NCBI GenBank assembly: GCA_002803225.1
Contig: NXFV01000299.1
Coordinates: 1-31,511 of the forward strand
Direction of reading: 5' to 3'
DNA: 31,511 nt
Source: Gamarada debralockiae
Lineage: Eukaryota; Ascomycota; Leotiomycetes; Helotiales; Hyphodiscaceae
How positions within the stretch are numbered: position 1 is the first letter of the stretch; each line of letters starts with the position of its first letter. Below, piece by piece: positions 21,698-31,511 of this stretch. The position numbers and the translations under genes were made by a program. The notes under the pieces are model-generated. The model did not search any database. It saw only the letters and a list, made by a program, of their open reading frames with translations, and was not told the origin of the DNA.

Positions 21698-21951
21698 CGA
21701 AGGTCTTATTCAAAAGTCCTGCCACGCTAAAAAGCGCCACAATGCCAAGACACTCCCTTAGCAACGGCGATAGTGGCTAGGTTCCTGAAGCAAAGTCGCT
21801 TACAGCGATATTTACAGGCTTTCTACACTAAAGCTTGGACAGTAAACAGCCTGTAACCCTCCCAATCTTGCAGTGGCCGCTGTCGCTATGCCAGGCCTGT
21901 GACACATCTGTGGTGTTTTTAGCGTGGCAGGACTTTTGAACGAGGCCTTCG
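21698..21951. mobile_element. 254-bp MITE flanked by TA, inside the larger element
   Basis: The arms are imperfect inverted repeats of about 35 bp: the left begins CGAAGGTCTTATTCAAAAGT, and the right, read in reverse complement, begins CGAAGGCCTCGTTCAAAAGT. Both then continue into CCTGCCACGCTAAAAA. TA lies immediately outside both ends (21696-21697 and 21952-21953), as for Tc1/mariner/pogo-mobilised MITEs. There is no coding capacity. The three arm differences are all C/T or G/A transitions. Confidence 0.8.
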
Positions 21952-22177
21952 TATGATTATGATTTTGGGCTAAATCCATGATTATGATTATAGAATACTA
22001 ATAAAATACTCAAAATCATAATCATTGCCGAGCCCTAGTTGGCCATCGTCGATGCAAGCATCTCCAAAAAGTTTCTGACGAAGCAGTCTAGACCGCCGAT
22101 CTGCCCCATGTCCCTGGCCCCGTACCATCATCCTCCCTCACCTCCCTCGCTGTCGCCAGCGGACCCTGCTCGTTCAA

Positions 22178-25100
22178 TCAGGACCCAATCGAGCTGGCAC
22201 TGCTCTTAACCACCAAGTCCGAGGCTAGCTGCCGCATCGGCACATTAGCCATGATATCAAAGACGCTGACTTCAACTGCCATCTCTCTCGCAATCCAATT
22301 TCGCACCTCGACCGCAACCAAGCTGTCGACTCCATACGCGCTTAGCGGCTTGCCCGCATCAACATCACTCTCGGGCATCATCATCAGCTTCGCTAACCGC
22401 TCCACCAGGGCCGCGGTGATCAGGTCTACCGCGGCTGCCGCATCCACGCACCGCGCCAGCTCGTCCCGCAGGGAGATCGACGAGCCGGCGTCTACGCCTA
22501 CGCTCTTGGCAAGGTTCCGCAGAGCCGCGAAGCGCCCGTCCTGGATCCAGTACCACGCGTCGCTATACTCGCCGTAGGGAAGGCCACACATGACCTGGGC
22601 CGGGTGCGCGTTGGAACCCTCCATGGCAATGGCCAGCAGGCCGTGCAGGTCGCTGTTCTGCATCACCTTCAGACCCATGGCCTTCACATGGTCGACATAC
22701 TCGTCATGCTTGGCGACGAAGCCCACACTCAGCAGATAGCCGATGTCGATGCTCATGGCGCGGAGGCCTTGCGAACGCCGGAACGAGGCGAAATAATCTT
22801 GGAAGATGCTGCCGAGGGCTGTCAGCACGATATAGGATGTAGGATGTAGGATGGAGGACGGTGAGTGAGGCCTGTTCTGTAACGGGGAGTACTTACTTGC
22901 CGCAGCCGTAGTTGCCTTGTCCACGATGGCCCATCACGCCTGCCAGCGAGCTGAGCATGACGAAGAAGTCCATGTCTCGCGGCAGCAGCTCATGCAGGTT
23001 CCATGTGCCGTGAACCTTAGGGCCGATCGTAGTCCGAATCTGAGCAGCTGTCATCTTGTCGAAAAGCGTATCCTGTCCAAACTTGTCAGCCAAAACAGCA
23101 AATGGCTTGGAACGAGGAATGACTTATGACTTACATCTAACACCATGGCGCCGGTGACGCATCCCTTAATAGGTGGCAAGTGGCGGCACTCCTGCAGGAC
23201 GGCCTCGAGAGCACGACGGTCGGCAACATCACAGTCGAAAGCGTGCACATCTACATCGTACCTCTTGCGCAGCTCGGCAGCAAATGCGATGTTCTCTGTT
23301 CCGCTGGCGGCCGATCTGGACATGAGAACCAGAGACTTGGCCCCCTTCTCCGCCAGCCAGCGTCCGATCTCACGGCAAATCCCTCCAAGACCAGCAACGA
23401 CGTACGTCGCATTAGGGAGAACGCCTACCTGCGGAGTACGTGGTACCGCCGGGACCATGTCCGCTTGGTCGACACGGACTACCACCTTGCCCATGTGCCT
23501 ACCGGTCTGCATATAACGGAAGGCCTTTTCGACCTCGGACATGGTAAAGAGCTGGACGGGGTATACTGGCTTCAGAGAGCCGGTTTGGATCAGCTTGGCA
23601 ACGTCGCTCCAGAGGGCAATGGCGCGCGGCGTGGGGTTGTCCTCAAAGTCGAGCAGATTAACACCGATGTAGCTCTTGTTATCGAGGAAGGGCTATAGAA
23701 AGATGGTCACTCATCAGTTCACAAGAGGAGATCGCGTCACGTACCTTCATATCCAACCCAGTATTTGCAAACAAATCCGCTTTTCCAATTTCTAGGAAGC
23801 GCCCAAACTTGCTCAGGCAGTGCCACGACAGGCGCAGCGCCTCACCAGCAAGCGAGTTCAAGACGACATCAACGCCGCACCCCTTCGTCGCTCGCATGAT
23901 GCCTTTGGCGAAGCTGGTGTCTCGACTGCTGAAGATGTGATCCTCAGGAATGCCATACTGCTTCATAATTAGCTCCTTCTTCTCCTTCGACCCCACGGTA
24001 GCGAAGATCTCTGCGCCGATCTGTTGTGCGAGGATGATGGCTGCCTGTCCAACACCGCCCGCTGCAGCATGGATCAGGATCGTCTCGCCCTTAACCAGAT
24101 GGCCTGCCGTAACAAGCGCAAAGTATGCTGTAAGGAAGATCAGTGGCATAGACGCCGCGTCTTCGAAGCTCATGTCATCTGAGATGGGAATGGCGCCCTG
24201 CATGGGGAAGCGTACGAAAGTGGCGAATGTGTCGCAAGAAGCTGTCATGACGCGGTCTCCGGGCTTGAACTGCGTTACAGCGGAACCCACACGGGTGACA
24301 ACACCAGCGGCGTCGACCCCCAGCTTGTTCTCATTAAGGTTGCCCAAAGCGACCAGTACGTCCTTGAAGTTGAGGCCCACGGCCTTTACCTCCACTTCAA
24401 TCCAGTCCTTGGGCATGGCTGTGTAATATGTTTCGTCCTCCTGCCAGCGGAACGTGTCGAGCAGACCAGGTGTCTTGATTGTCAGTTTCAGCGGCCGGCC
24501 GCAGCCCGTGAATGATACGAGCTCCGGCTCTCCTTTGGACTCGTAGCGGCGTAGGGCGGCATCAACTTTCGGAGCTCGCTCGACACGAGGAACGAAGATG
24601 GTCTTGCCGCGCGCGGCATACTCACCGTCTGTGCTATCCCCGCGACTGTGATCAAGCGCGAGTTTGAAAATGGCTTGGGAGGATGCTGCCATATCCATCG
24701 TAGCGGGTGCGTCGATATCAAGAGTGGCGAGGACGACACCGGCATCCTCATTCCGGATAGCGCGGGCCAGACCAGTCATAAGAGCTTGCAGCGGGTGCGG
24801 GCAGTGCATCGCGGCGCCGCCGGTGATCCAAAGTATGCCAGAAGAGCTGTAAATGACCTGACGGACCTTTTCCCATTTCTCGTCGGTAAGGCCAGCCAGG
24901 AGAGGAGCTTCCCACTCGACGAGAGAGAGGCAGTATTTATTTTTGACATCCGACTCCGTGAAAGAGTCCCAGTCATGCACGGAGAGCTCAGCGCCAGCAA
25001 ATTGGAATTTCTTTTTCAGCTCATCGGCAAGTTTCTTCGACTTCACCGTACCGCTAGTGATAATAGTGTATTGCGAGGCCGGCTTGGGTCGCAAATTCTC

Positions 25101-28100
25101 CGGCTTGGTCGACACAATGAGCGACACAGGCTCCTTGGACTCCTCACAGTCGCCGCGCACATCCATGTCGACTCCTGAGAAGTTCGCCTTCTTGAGAGCA
25201 GTGTTCCAATCCTCCGAATTGAGGAGCGGACCACCCTTGCGCCCGTCATCCTCACCAAGCCACCAACCAGGAAGCGGGCCCATGATGAAGCCGCTAAAGA
25301 TGCGTTTGATAGTGACTTCGGAAAGTATAAGCTTGCCGCCGGGCTTGAGTACAGCGCGGCAATTTGAGAGAGTCTCCTGGATGCTCTTAGTAGCGTGTAA
25401 AACATTCGCGCAAACAATCAGATCGAAGCTCTCGGGCTGGAAGCCTTGTCCCATCGGGTCATTCTCAATATTTAGTGTGCCAAACTCCAAAATTGAGCCA
25501 TCTTTTGAGAAGCGCTCCTGAGCCTTAGCAAGGAAAGCAGGAGAGATGTCAGTGAAGAAATACCGCTTGGCTTTCGATGTACCATCCTCATTGCGAAGAC
25601 GCTCGAGGACATGGAAGGTAGTGCCACCCGTTCCAGCGCCAATCTCAAGGATATTAAGGCCCGGCTTCATGTCCGCAATCAAGCCGACGTACTCAGCCAC
25701 GTTGCTGTTAAAGCTAGTGCCAAATGCACCACGGTAGAAAGTGTAAAGGAGATCACCCTCGGTCATAACTTGAAGTGGCTCTACCTTGCGAGTGAAGATG
25801 TTCGCGAGATTCTGGCCGATGCGGTCGACCATCTGGACCGTGATATCTCCACTATCCGACAGAGCGATGCGCTTCCTGGCGGCAGCCATCTTAGATTCGA
25901 CTTCTGCGGCCGACGGGGACAATGGAGGGAAGTCGTTAATGACGTCCTGCATCCACTCAACATAATTCTTCCAGAAGCCGTCCGTAGGCTGGAAGTCCTT
26001 ACCCTCTGCTTTGAACCAGTCAAAGATCCGGTAGATATACACGAGACAGACGTACTCGAGGAGGTCCAGAACACCTTCATCATCTTGGTTAGGAATTGTT
26101 CGTCGGTACACCAAACCCTTCACATGGTCTGGCTCAAGGAGTCTAATATCCTCATGCCAGACTTGGTCGAAGCATAATGCTCTCATCTCCTTGGCTTTTG
26201 AGGCATCGCCCCCTCCAACCGAGGCAAGACCCAGGCCCTCCATGATGATCAGGGGCTCTGAGTACTCCTCGTTGGAGATGGTGATAGAGGACATCCAGGT
26301 AGTGTAACTCGTCTTCTGGGCTGTCGAGAAACCATGAAGCATGGTCCCCGGCTCGTTCGGGATAGTGGCGGAGATGAAAACACTGTCAAAAGAGAAAGGT
26401 ACAACTGCCTCGGTGAGGAGCTGTTCTTCACCACTGATACAAGGGAAAAGAAGGTGGAGTACAGAGTCAAGAGTGGCTGGGTGGACTACGGACGGGTACT
26501 CGAAGCTTTGTGGCATAACCGCCTTAGTATCGGGGATACTAATGGTGCCGTAACTAGCGCTTGGACCAGCGAACAGGTCCTTCATGTTCCGGAAAGTAGG
26601 GCCGTACTGCATGCCGATTGTCTCGACGGTGTCGTATAGGAAACTGCGTGCGGGTTTCTGGCACTTTTCCTTTGCTTGCAAGAAGCCCTGCTTGCACTGG
26701 GCGTACTCCGAGAGCAACTCGCGCTGCATGCCGACAGAAAGGGATGATTTGTAGGTGGTGGAGATCAGACCCCTGGCGTGAACGGTCCATTCCTGGGTTT
26801 CCTCAGACCATGAAGAGACACTGAACTCATTCAAGGTGGCTGAGGGAGCGGCCTTTGTGCCCGTCCTTCGGGGGTGGAACTGAACCATGACCTCGACCCC
26901 CTTTTCATTGTCCGGAACTCGAAGGGCAGAAACAATGCTCACATCACGCAGCTCATATCCATGAATGACCTCGTTAGGGTCAGCAAGCTGCTTCGAAGCC
27001 TCAATTGCCATGACGATCATGCCAGCGCCAGGGTACAAAATGTCACCTTGGACCTTGTGCTCGCGGATCCAGGGGTTCTCGTTACAGCGCAGGAAGTTGC
27101 GCCAAGTCGGCTCTGGAGTTCCAGCCACAGGATAGCCGATGAGATCCATTCGCGGCTTCTCTCGCAGGCGATACGCGCGGCTGAGATGTGACTCATCCCA
27201 AAAGGTATGCGAATGGTTCCAGGCATACGGGGGCAAGTCGACGAGCATTTTGACTGCTGCCTGCGCCTCATTTACCAGGTTTATGTTGACGGGGTATGCC
27301 TTGGTCCACAAATCGCCCATGGCCTGCAAAGACGTTTGGACGCCGTCGAAGTTCTTCCTCAACATGTTACCGTACGAGAGATCGACGAACTTATTCGCAT
27401 GGTTGAAGATGTCCATCATGTAGCTGCGTAGCGCAGAGTGCGGTCCTACTTCCAGGAAGAGGTTCGCGAACGCGGATCGATCGTGAGAGTGTTTTTGGCC
27501 CTTAGCGTAGTTTAGGAGTGAGAACAATGCACCGCTGAAGTTGACTCGCTTGACCAGATTCTGGACCCAATAAGAGGGATTCATCTCCTCGGGTCTGAGA
27601 AGGCATCCTGTGACTGAGGAGAACATGGGGATCGTCTCCTTAGCAGGAACATGTGGGATGCGAGCAAGCGCAGTCTCATACTGGGCCCTGACCCCTTCCA
27701 TATGGAAGGAGTGATAGGCGACGTCCACCGGCAATCGCGTGAAAATGATCTGTTCTCGCTTCAGGATATCCTGCAGCTCGTCGAGGGCAGCTTGATCACC
27801 AGATATGGTGCAGGCCTTGGGGCTGTTCAAGCAGCTGACAGCCGCTCTTCCACTGGTGAGGGCGTTGAGCTTCTCTTGTATCGACTCCGCACTGGCGCTG
27901 ATAGCAATCATACCTCCCTTTAGGCCATTCTTAGCAACGGCAGCAGACACTTGACCTCGCCGCCATGCAATCTCGATAGCAGCTTCGTGGCTTATCAAAC
28001 CAGCGCAGTATGCAGCTGCGACCTCACCGCTAGAGTGACCGACGGTAACAACCGGCTTGATGCCCCATTGTGTGAGAAGGTCAACGAGAGCTACCTGCAG

Positions 28101-30379
28101 CGCAGTGCAGGCTGGCTGGCTATAGTCGGTACGGCGGAGGTTGCACTCCTTCTCGGGCCGGTCAAGTTCCTCCTCCAGACTCCAGGGGCAGCCGAGAGAT
28201 TTAAGCATGGTCTCCGATTTATACATGCTATCCCGGAAGGCCTTATAGATGGTGAGACCCTTGCCCATGGCAAACCATTGGGCTCCTTGACCAGTGAACA
28301 CGAAGGCGATCTTAGGCGCGCTAGTGTTGGAGGAACGTATCGGCGAAGCAATACTGGAGAGGCGCTCCTGCAGCTGTGCGAGATCTGACGCGACAACAAA
28401 GGACTTCCATGGCAGGGTTGACCGTTTCGACGAGAGAGTGTGGGCAAGATCATCGAGGAATGTCGAGCTGCTCTTCGCATTCCTGCCGTCTAAATACTCC
28501 TTCAGGCGCTCGACGTTTCTGTTGACACCCTCCTTGTCGTTGGATGAGAGCACGAATACCTTCGGCTTTGAGCAACGTCCGTTCTGAGCTCCATTTCCGT
28601 TGGCATGAACTCCATTTCCGTTGGCATGAACTCCATTTCCGTTGGTATGAACTCCATTTCCGTTGGTATGAACTCCATTTCCATTTGTGTGAGAACCATT
28701 CACATGGCCGTTCGTTGGCGCTGGAAGAATCGGGTGGAGATGAGTGGCATGGCGTCCTTCCAGGCCGTTCCGAGAGAGATATGATGCAGCATCCTCGAGA
28801 ATTATATGCGCATTTGCTCCACCAAACCCGAATGAGTTAACACTGGCACGACGGGGGCCAGAGGTAGGCCATCGGCTGGCCTCGAGAGGAATCTTGACAT
28901 TGAGGGGCAACTCAATCTCAGGGTTCAATTTCTCGAACCTGGTAAAGTTGGAGTTAGCTTATTTCCTTCAATCATGGAGTCAGCATAGAACATACCAAAG
29001 ATTCTGCGGTATAATTCCTCGCTCCACAATGAGGGCAGCTTTTATGACACCGGCAACACCGGCAGCGCCCTCCAAATGCCCAATGTTTGTCTTGACCGAG
29101 CCAACGTATAATGGCTCTCTTCTGTTCTGGCCGATTGTCTTCAAAATGGCCCTTGCTTCAAGTGGATCTCCCGCCTGTGTCCCAGTACCGTGAGCCTCGA
29201 CGTATCCAGTCCTGGTCGGGTCAACGCCAGCTTGTCGGTATGCAGTGCAAATGAGAGCCTGTTGCGCCTCACTGTTGGGCAGCGAGATCCCCGGTGTCCT
29301 ACCGTCCTCATTCGCTGCGGAGGCGAGGACCACGGCACGGATGGTGTCACCATCCCGCAGGGCAGCGTCGAGAGACTTCAGGATAGTGACACCAAAGCCT
29401 TCACCCCGCGAGAACCCATTAGCTTTTGAGTCCCACATCTTAGACTTTCCGTCAGGCGATAAGATTTTTGCTGCGCCCAGCAGAATGGACATGTCTGGCC
29501 CGAACATAAGGTTTGCTCCAGCAACAACACTCTAATTAAGCATCGTCAGCGGGAGATCTGCAATGTATGAGCATACTAAATAACTAACCATCTCAGCCTC
29601 ACCAGTCCGAATACTTTGACATCCAAGATGGAAAGCTGTTAAGCTGGAAGAACAGGCTGTGTCGATAGTCATACTTGGTCCTTTGAGATCATAGAACCAT
29701 GATAATCTGTTTGAAGCCAGCGACGACGACAGACCAGTTGCATCTAAAACTCGCCAGATCAAAATCTCACAATTGAATTATAAATATTGGCAGGAAATCT
29801 CACGGTAAATTGAAGGGCCTTCATTGTCTCTTGCCTGGAGGTTGGGGAAGTCACCCGTGAAGGTGCCAATGTAGCATGACGTGAGCGTTCCAGCCACCTC
29901 CTCAAGAGACAACCCGGCTGGGGGGAGTAGTCAGTAGAGGTCTGGACAGTCTATTCAGGAAAATGGAGATTTTTTGATCGTACCATTCTCGAAGCCCTCA
30001 TACGTTGCTTCCAATAGCATTCTGTGAGTTGGGTCCATGGCCTTGGCCTCCTTTGGCGTGACGGAGAAGAAGGGGGCGTCAAAAGCCTTGAAGTCTTGCT
30101 TCAAGAAGTGTGCATGGCTAGAGATGAAATAAGTCTCTAAGATGATTGATAATGTAGAGACAAGATATCTTACCGGGGTTGGATGCTCCCGAGTCGCTCG
30201 GGATCTGGGTGGTAGAAACCATCAATATTGTAGCGCTCCATGGGGATCTCCGACCTTGCAGACCTGGCATCTAACAGCATCTGCCAGAATTTCTCCGGAT
30301 CAGAGCCATCGCCAGGTCCTCGAAGGCCAATACCAATGATTGCAATAGGCTTGCTAAGAGTCGAAGTAGAGGAGGCCAT
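22178..30379 (-). CDS. Highly reducing polyketide synthase (KS-AT-DH-CMeT-ER-KR-ACP)
   Basis: Nine exons (30379-30174, 30117-29984, 29917-29804, 29743-29589, 29531-28996, 28938-23745, 23692-23135, 23072-22897, 22808-22178) give 2567 residues with every phase closing. KS: Cys182 in DTACSSSL, His317 in EAHGTGT, His355 in [15 protein letters not shown] (598-603) and Ser684 in GHSSGE. DH: His1009 in [10 protein letters not shown] and Asp1206 in HPATLDSV. CMe[11 protein letters not shown] (1478-1487) and [17 protein letters not shown] (about 1902) and [11 protein letters not shown] (2005-2015). [12 protein letters not shown] (2214-2223), Lys2318, Ser2341, Tyr2354. ACP: Ser2520 in GVDSL. The enzyme is iterative and cytosolic; with all reducing domains and CMeT apparently functional it should build a reduced, alpha-methylated chain from malonyl-CoA and SAM. 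Length and order resemble LovF or squalestatin tetraketide synthase. No thioesterase or reductase domain follows the ACP. Confidence 0.95.
28589..28693 (-). repeat. 21-bp coding minisatellite in the PKS KS-AT linker
   Basis: Five 21-bp units (four near-identical, the last diverged) encode a seven-residue repeat, (H)TNGNGV or (H)ANGNGV, at about residues 464-501. It lies in the linker between the KS and AT domains. The unit keeps frame, so copy number can vary without breaking the protein. Confidence 0.92.
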
Positions 30380-31474
30380 GCTGAGCAGAGGTTAAACTTA
30401 AAGGCCTCAGCTAGGGTAGTGCACAGGTGGTAAAGAGTAATGGATGATTATTATGAACAGAGGTTTGATCTAGTTGAAAAGACAGAAGAAATCTGGGACA
30501 GGAAGAGAACTTAAGAGCTTAATTGCTTCTGGCCTAATGTATCCTCCCCGTTTCTCAAGAATTGAGCTAACATACGTAGAACCGTGGGCACCCTATAATC
30601 TGATGAAATATTTCTATCCTAGGCTAGCACTACAACTAAGATCTTGGATCAGCTCAGGGGTCCAAGTTACGACTTTATTCTGTTCACTAAGATAGGTTGA
30701 AGTTCGGTAATTCAGACCAGGCTTCCGGCATTGATGGTCTCCACGACATCGACTCAGACCTTCAACTACGGAGGTACAGCACCTAAAGTATTGTTAGCTT
30801 GGACCATGGGGCTCCCCTTGTTACCCGTTGCTGCTTATCCCATTGAGGCGTAAACAAACCAAGAGTACTGCCGGATCGGGGTAAGTTTTGTTGATATCGG
30901 GGTTGGCCCCTTGCACCGAGCTAACAATACTTAGGTGCTATACCTCCATACTTCCACAGCATGGTCCCCATACCGCAAAACTTGAAACTGAGGGCGCAGT
31001 AGAGACCAAATCTCAGTCACAGGACCCCACGCTTGGCATCACTATTGACCAATAAACGCGTGATTTCTGTCGTTATGAGTACCCTGATACTGTGATGCAT
31101 GTGGCGCTAGTCCAGAATAGGCCCAAAGATTGCTCCAATTCAAAGATCTCTACCCATTCCTACGAAGTTCAACCCACGCCTTTAGCAGACTGGTGTTGGA
31201 CGTAACATTGGCAGACTCAAACCCATGATATAAGAGGGGTAGGCTTACGGAGTAGAGATAATTGGGTCTGGTGTGGAGACCGAATACGAAGGCAGAATTC
31301 TTGAAATCTGCCCGTTTGCTAAGCGAGAAATATTTTCACAAACTTCCTTGAAGGATTCCTTAAAAAATTATGGTAATTTTTATAAATATTTAAAACCTAA
31401 TAGTAAAATAGCTATTTAATTCTCGCTTTAATTTAAAATTATAGACTTTCTAGTAATATTAGATTTTCGTGTTT

Positions 31475-31477
<3 letters not shown>
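30380..31477. other. PKS upstream region, no gene recognised
   Basis: This region holds the PKS promoter and whatever lies beyond it. A 73-codon frame at 30474-30695 shows no family motif. A MITE occupies 30769-30948. From about 31340 the sequence becomes strongly AT-rich and runs into the terminal T tract. I cannot place a TATA box or a regulator site with confidence. Confidence 0.5.
30769..30948. mobile_element. 180-bp MITE flanked by TA, upstream of the PKS
   Basis: The left arm CGGAGGTACAGCACCTAAAG continues to TATTGTTAGCT. The right arm read in reverse complement is TGGAGGTATAGCACCTAAGT and continues to ATTGTTAGCTC. The arms are about 31 bp and differ at three positions: two transitions and one 1-bp indel. 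TA flanks both ends (30767-30768 and 30949-30950). It has no coding capacity and lies about 390 bp upstream of the PKS ATG. Its arms differ from those of the 21698-21951 MITE. Confidence 0.8.

Positions 31478-31511
<34 letters not shown>
31478..31511. repeat. 34-nt T tract at the window end
   Basis: An uninterrupted run of 34 T ends the window and follows an AT-rich stretch. On the minus strand it is poly(A), as at the 3' end of a retroposed sequence reading leftward. It could also be an assembly or sequencing boundary. Confidence 0.9.

Larger units (their letters stand above)
19231..22036. mobile_element. Inverted-repeat element with 10-bp target duplication, carrying two nested insertions
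   Basis: The left end AGGGCTCGGCAATGATTATG (from 19231) is the exact reverse complement of the right end finishing at 22036. The 10-bp sequence AGTTGGCCAT flanks both ends (19221-19230 and 22037-22046). Subterminal DNA is rich in ATAATCAT-type repeats on both sides. Without the nested Fot1-like element and the MITE, the host element is about 0.3 kb and non-coding, that is a MITE-like element. The 10-bp duplication suggests a Mutator-like (8-11 bp) rather than a TA-inserting family (inference). Confidence 0.8.

Noticed and set aside
19231..22036. LTR retrotransposon
   Set aside because: The termini are inverted rather than direct repeats, and no reverse transcriptase or integrase motif is visible.
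23145..29535. Many long plus-strand frames opposite the PKS
   Set aside because: They are shadows of the GC-rich minus-strand PKS coding sequence.

Overview
The window is nuclear DNA from a filamentous ascomycete (Pezizomycotina). The evidence is genes split by short introns (47-66 bp) with fungal splice signals, a Zn(II)2Cys6 regulator, a fungal DUF3425-type bZIP gene, a Fot1/pogo transposon and a fungal highly reducing polyketide synthase (HR-PKS). I cannot name the species.

Layout, left to right. At 1-3.6 kb: a truncated, frameshifted arylsulfotransferase remnant, an intact single-exon short-chain dehydrogenase (SDR) on the minus strand, and a bZIP gene broken by three in-frame TAG codons. 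At 4.6-5.9 kb: a minus-strand SDR that reads through completely if 10 introns are removed, one of them GC-AG and next to a 7-nt exon. At 8.2-10.3 kb: an intact Zn2Cys6 regulator with 4 exons. At 10.3-13.3 kb: no intact gene, only a fragment of kinesin-light-chain-type TPR repeats and a damaged conserved fungal gene. At 15.3-17.1 kb: an intact 523-residue MFS transporter with 5 exons. At 18.1-19.0 kb: an intact 291-residue SAM-dependent methyltransferase resembling AusD-type enzymes. At 19.2-22.0 kb: a nested transposon block, in which a small inverted-repeat element with a 10-bp target duplication carries a mutated Fot1/pogo copy and a 254-bp TA-flanked MITE. At 22.2-30.4 kb: an HR-PKS gene on the minus strand, 9 exons and 2567 residues, with order KS-AT-DH-CMeT-ER-KR-ACP and the main catalytic motifs present. 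At 30.8-30.9 kb: a 180-bp MITE upstream of the PKS start. The window ends in 34 T.

Working together (inference): the HR-PKS would make a reduced, alpha-methylated polyketide chain. The methyltransferase may esterify or otherwise methylate the product, the SDRs may oxidise or reduce it, the MFS protein may export it, and the Zn2Cys6 protein may regulate the set. The PKS has no release domain, and I see no thioesterase, acyltransferase, P450 or FAD oxidase in the window. The cluster may therefore continue past the right edge, or release the chain by another route. The gene splicing was reconstructed by eye from reading frames, splice sites and family motifs. Lengths and phases close exactly, but no transcript data were available.
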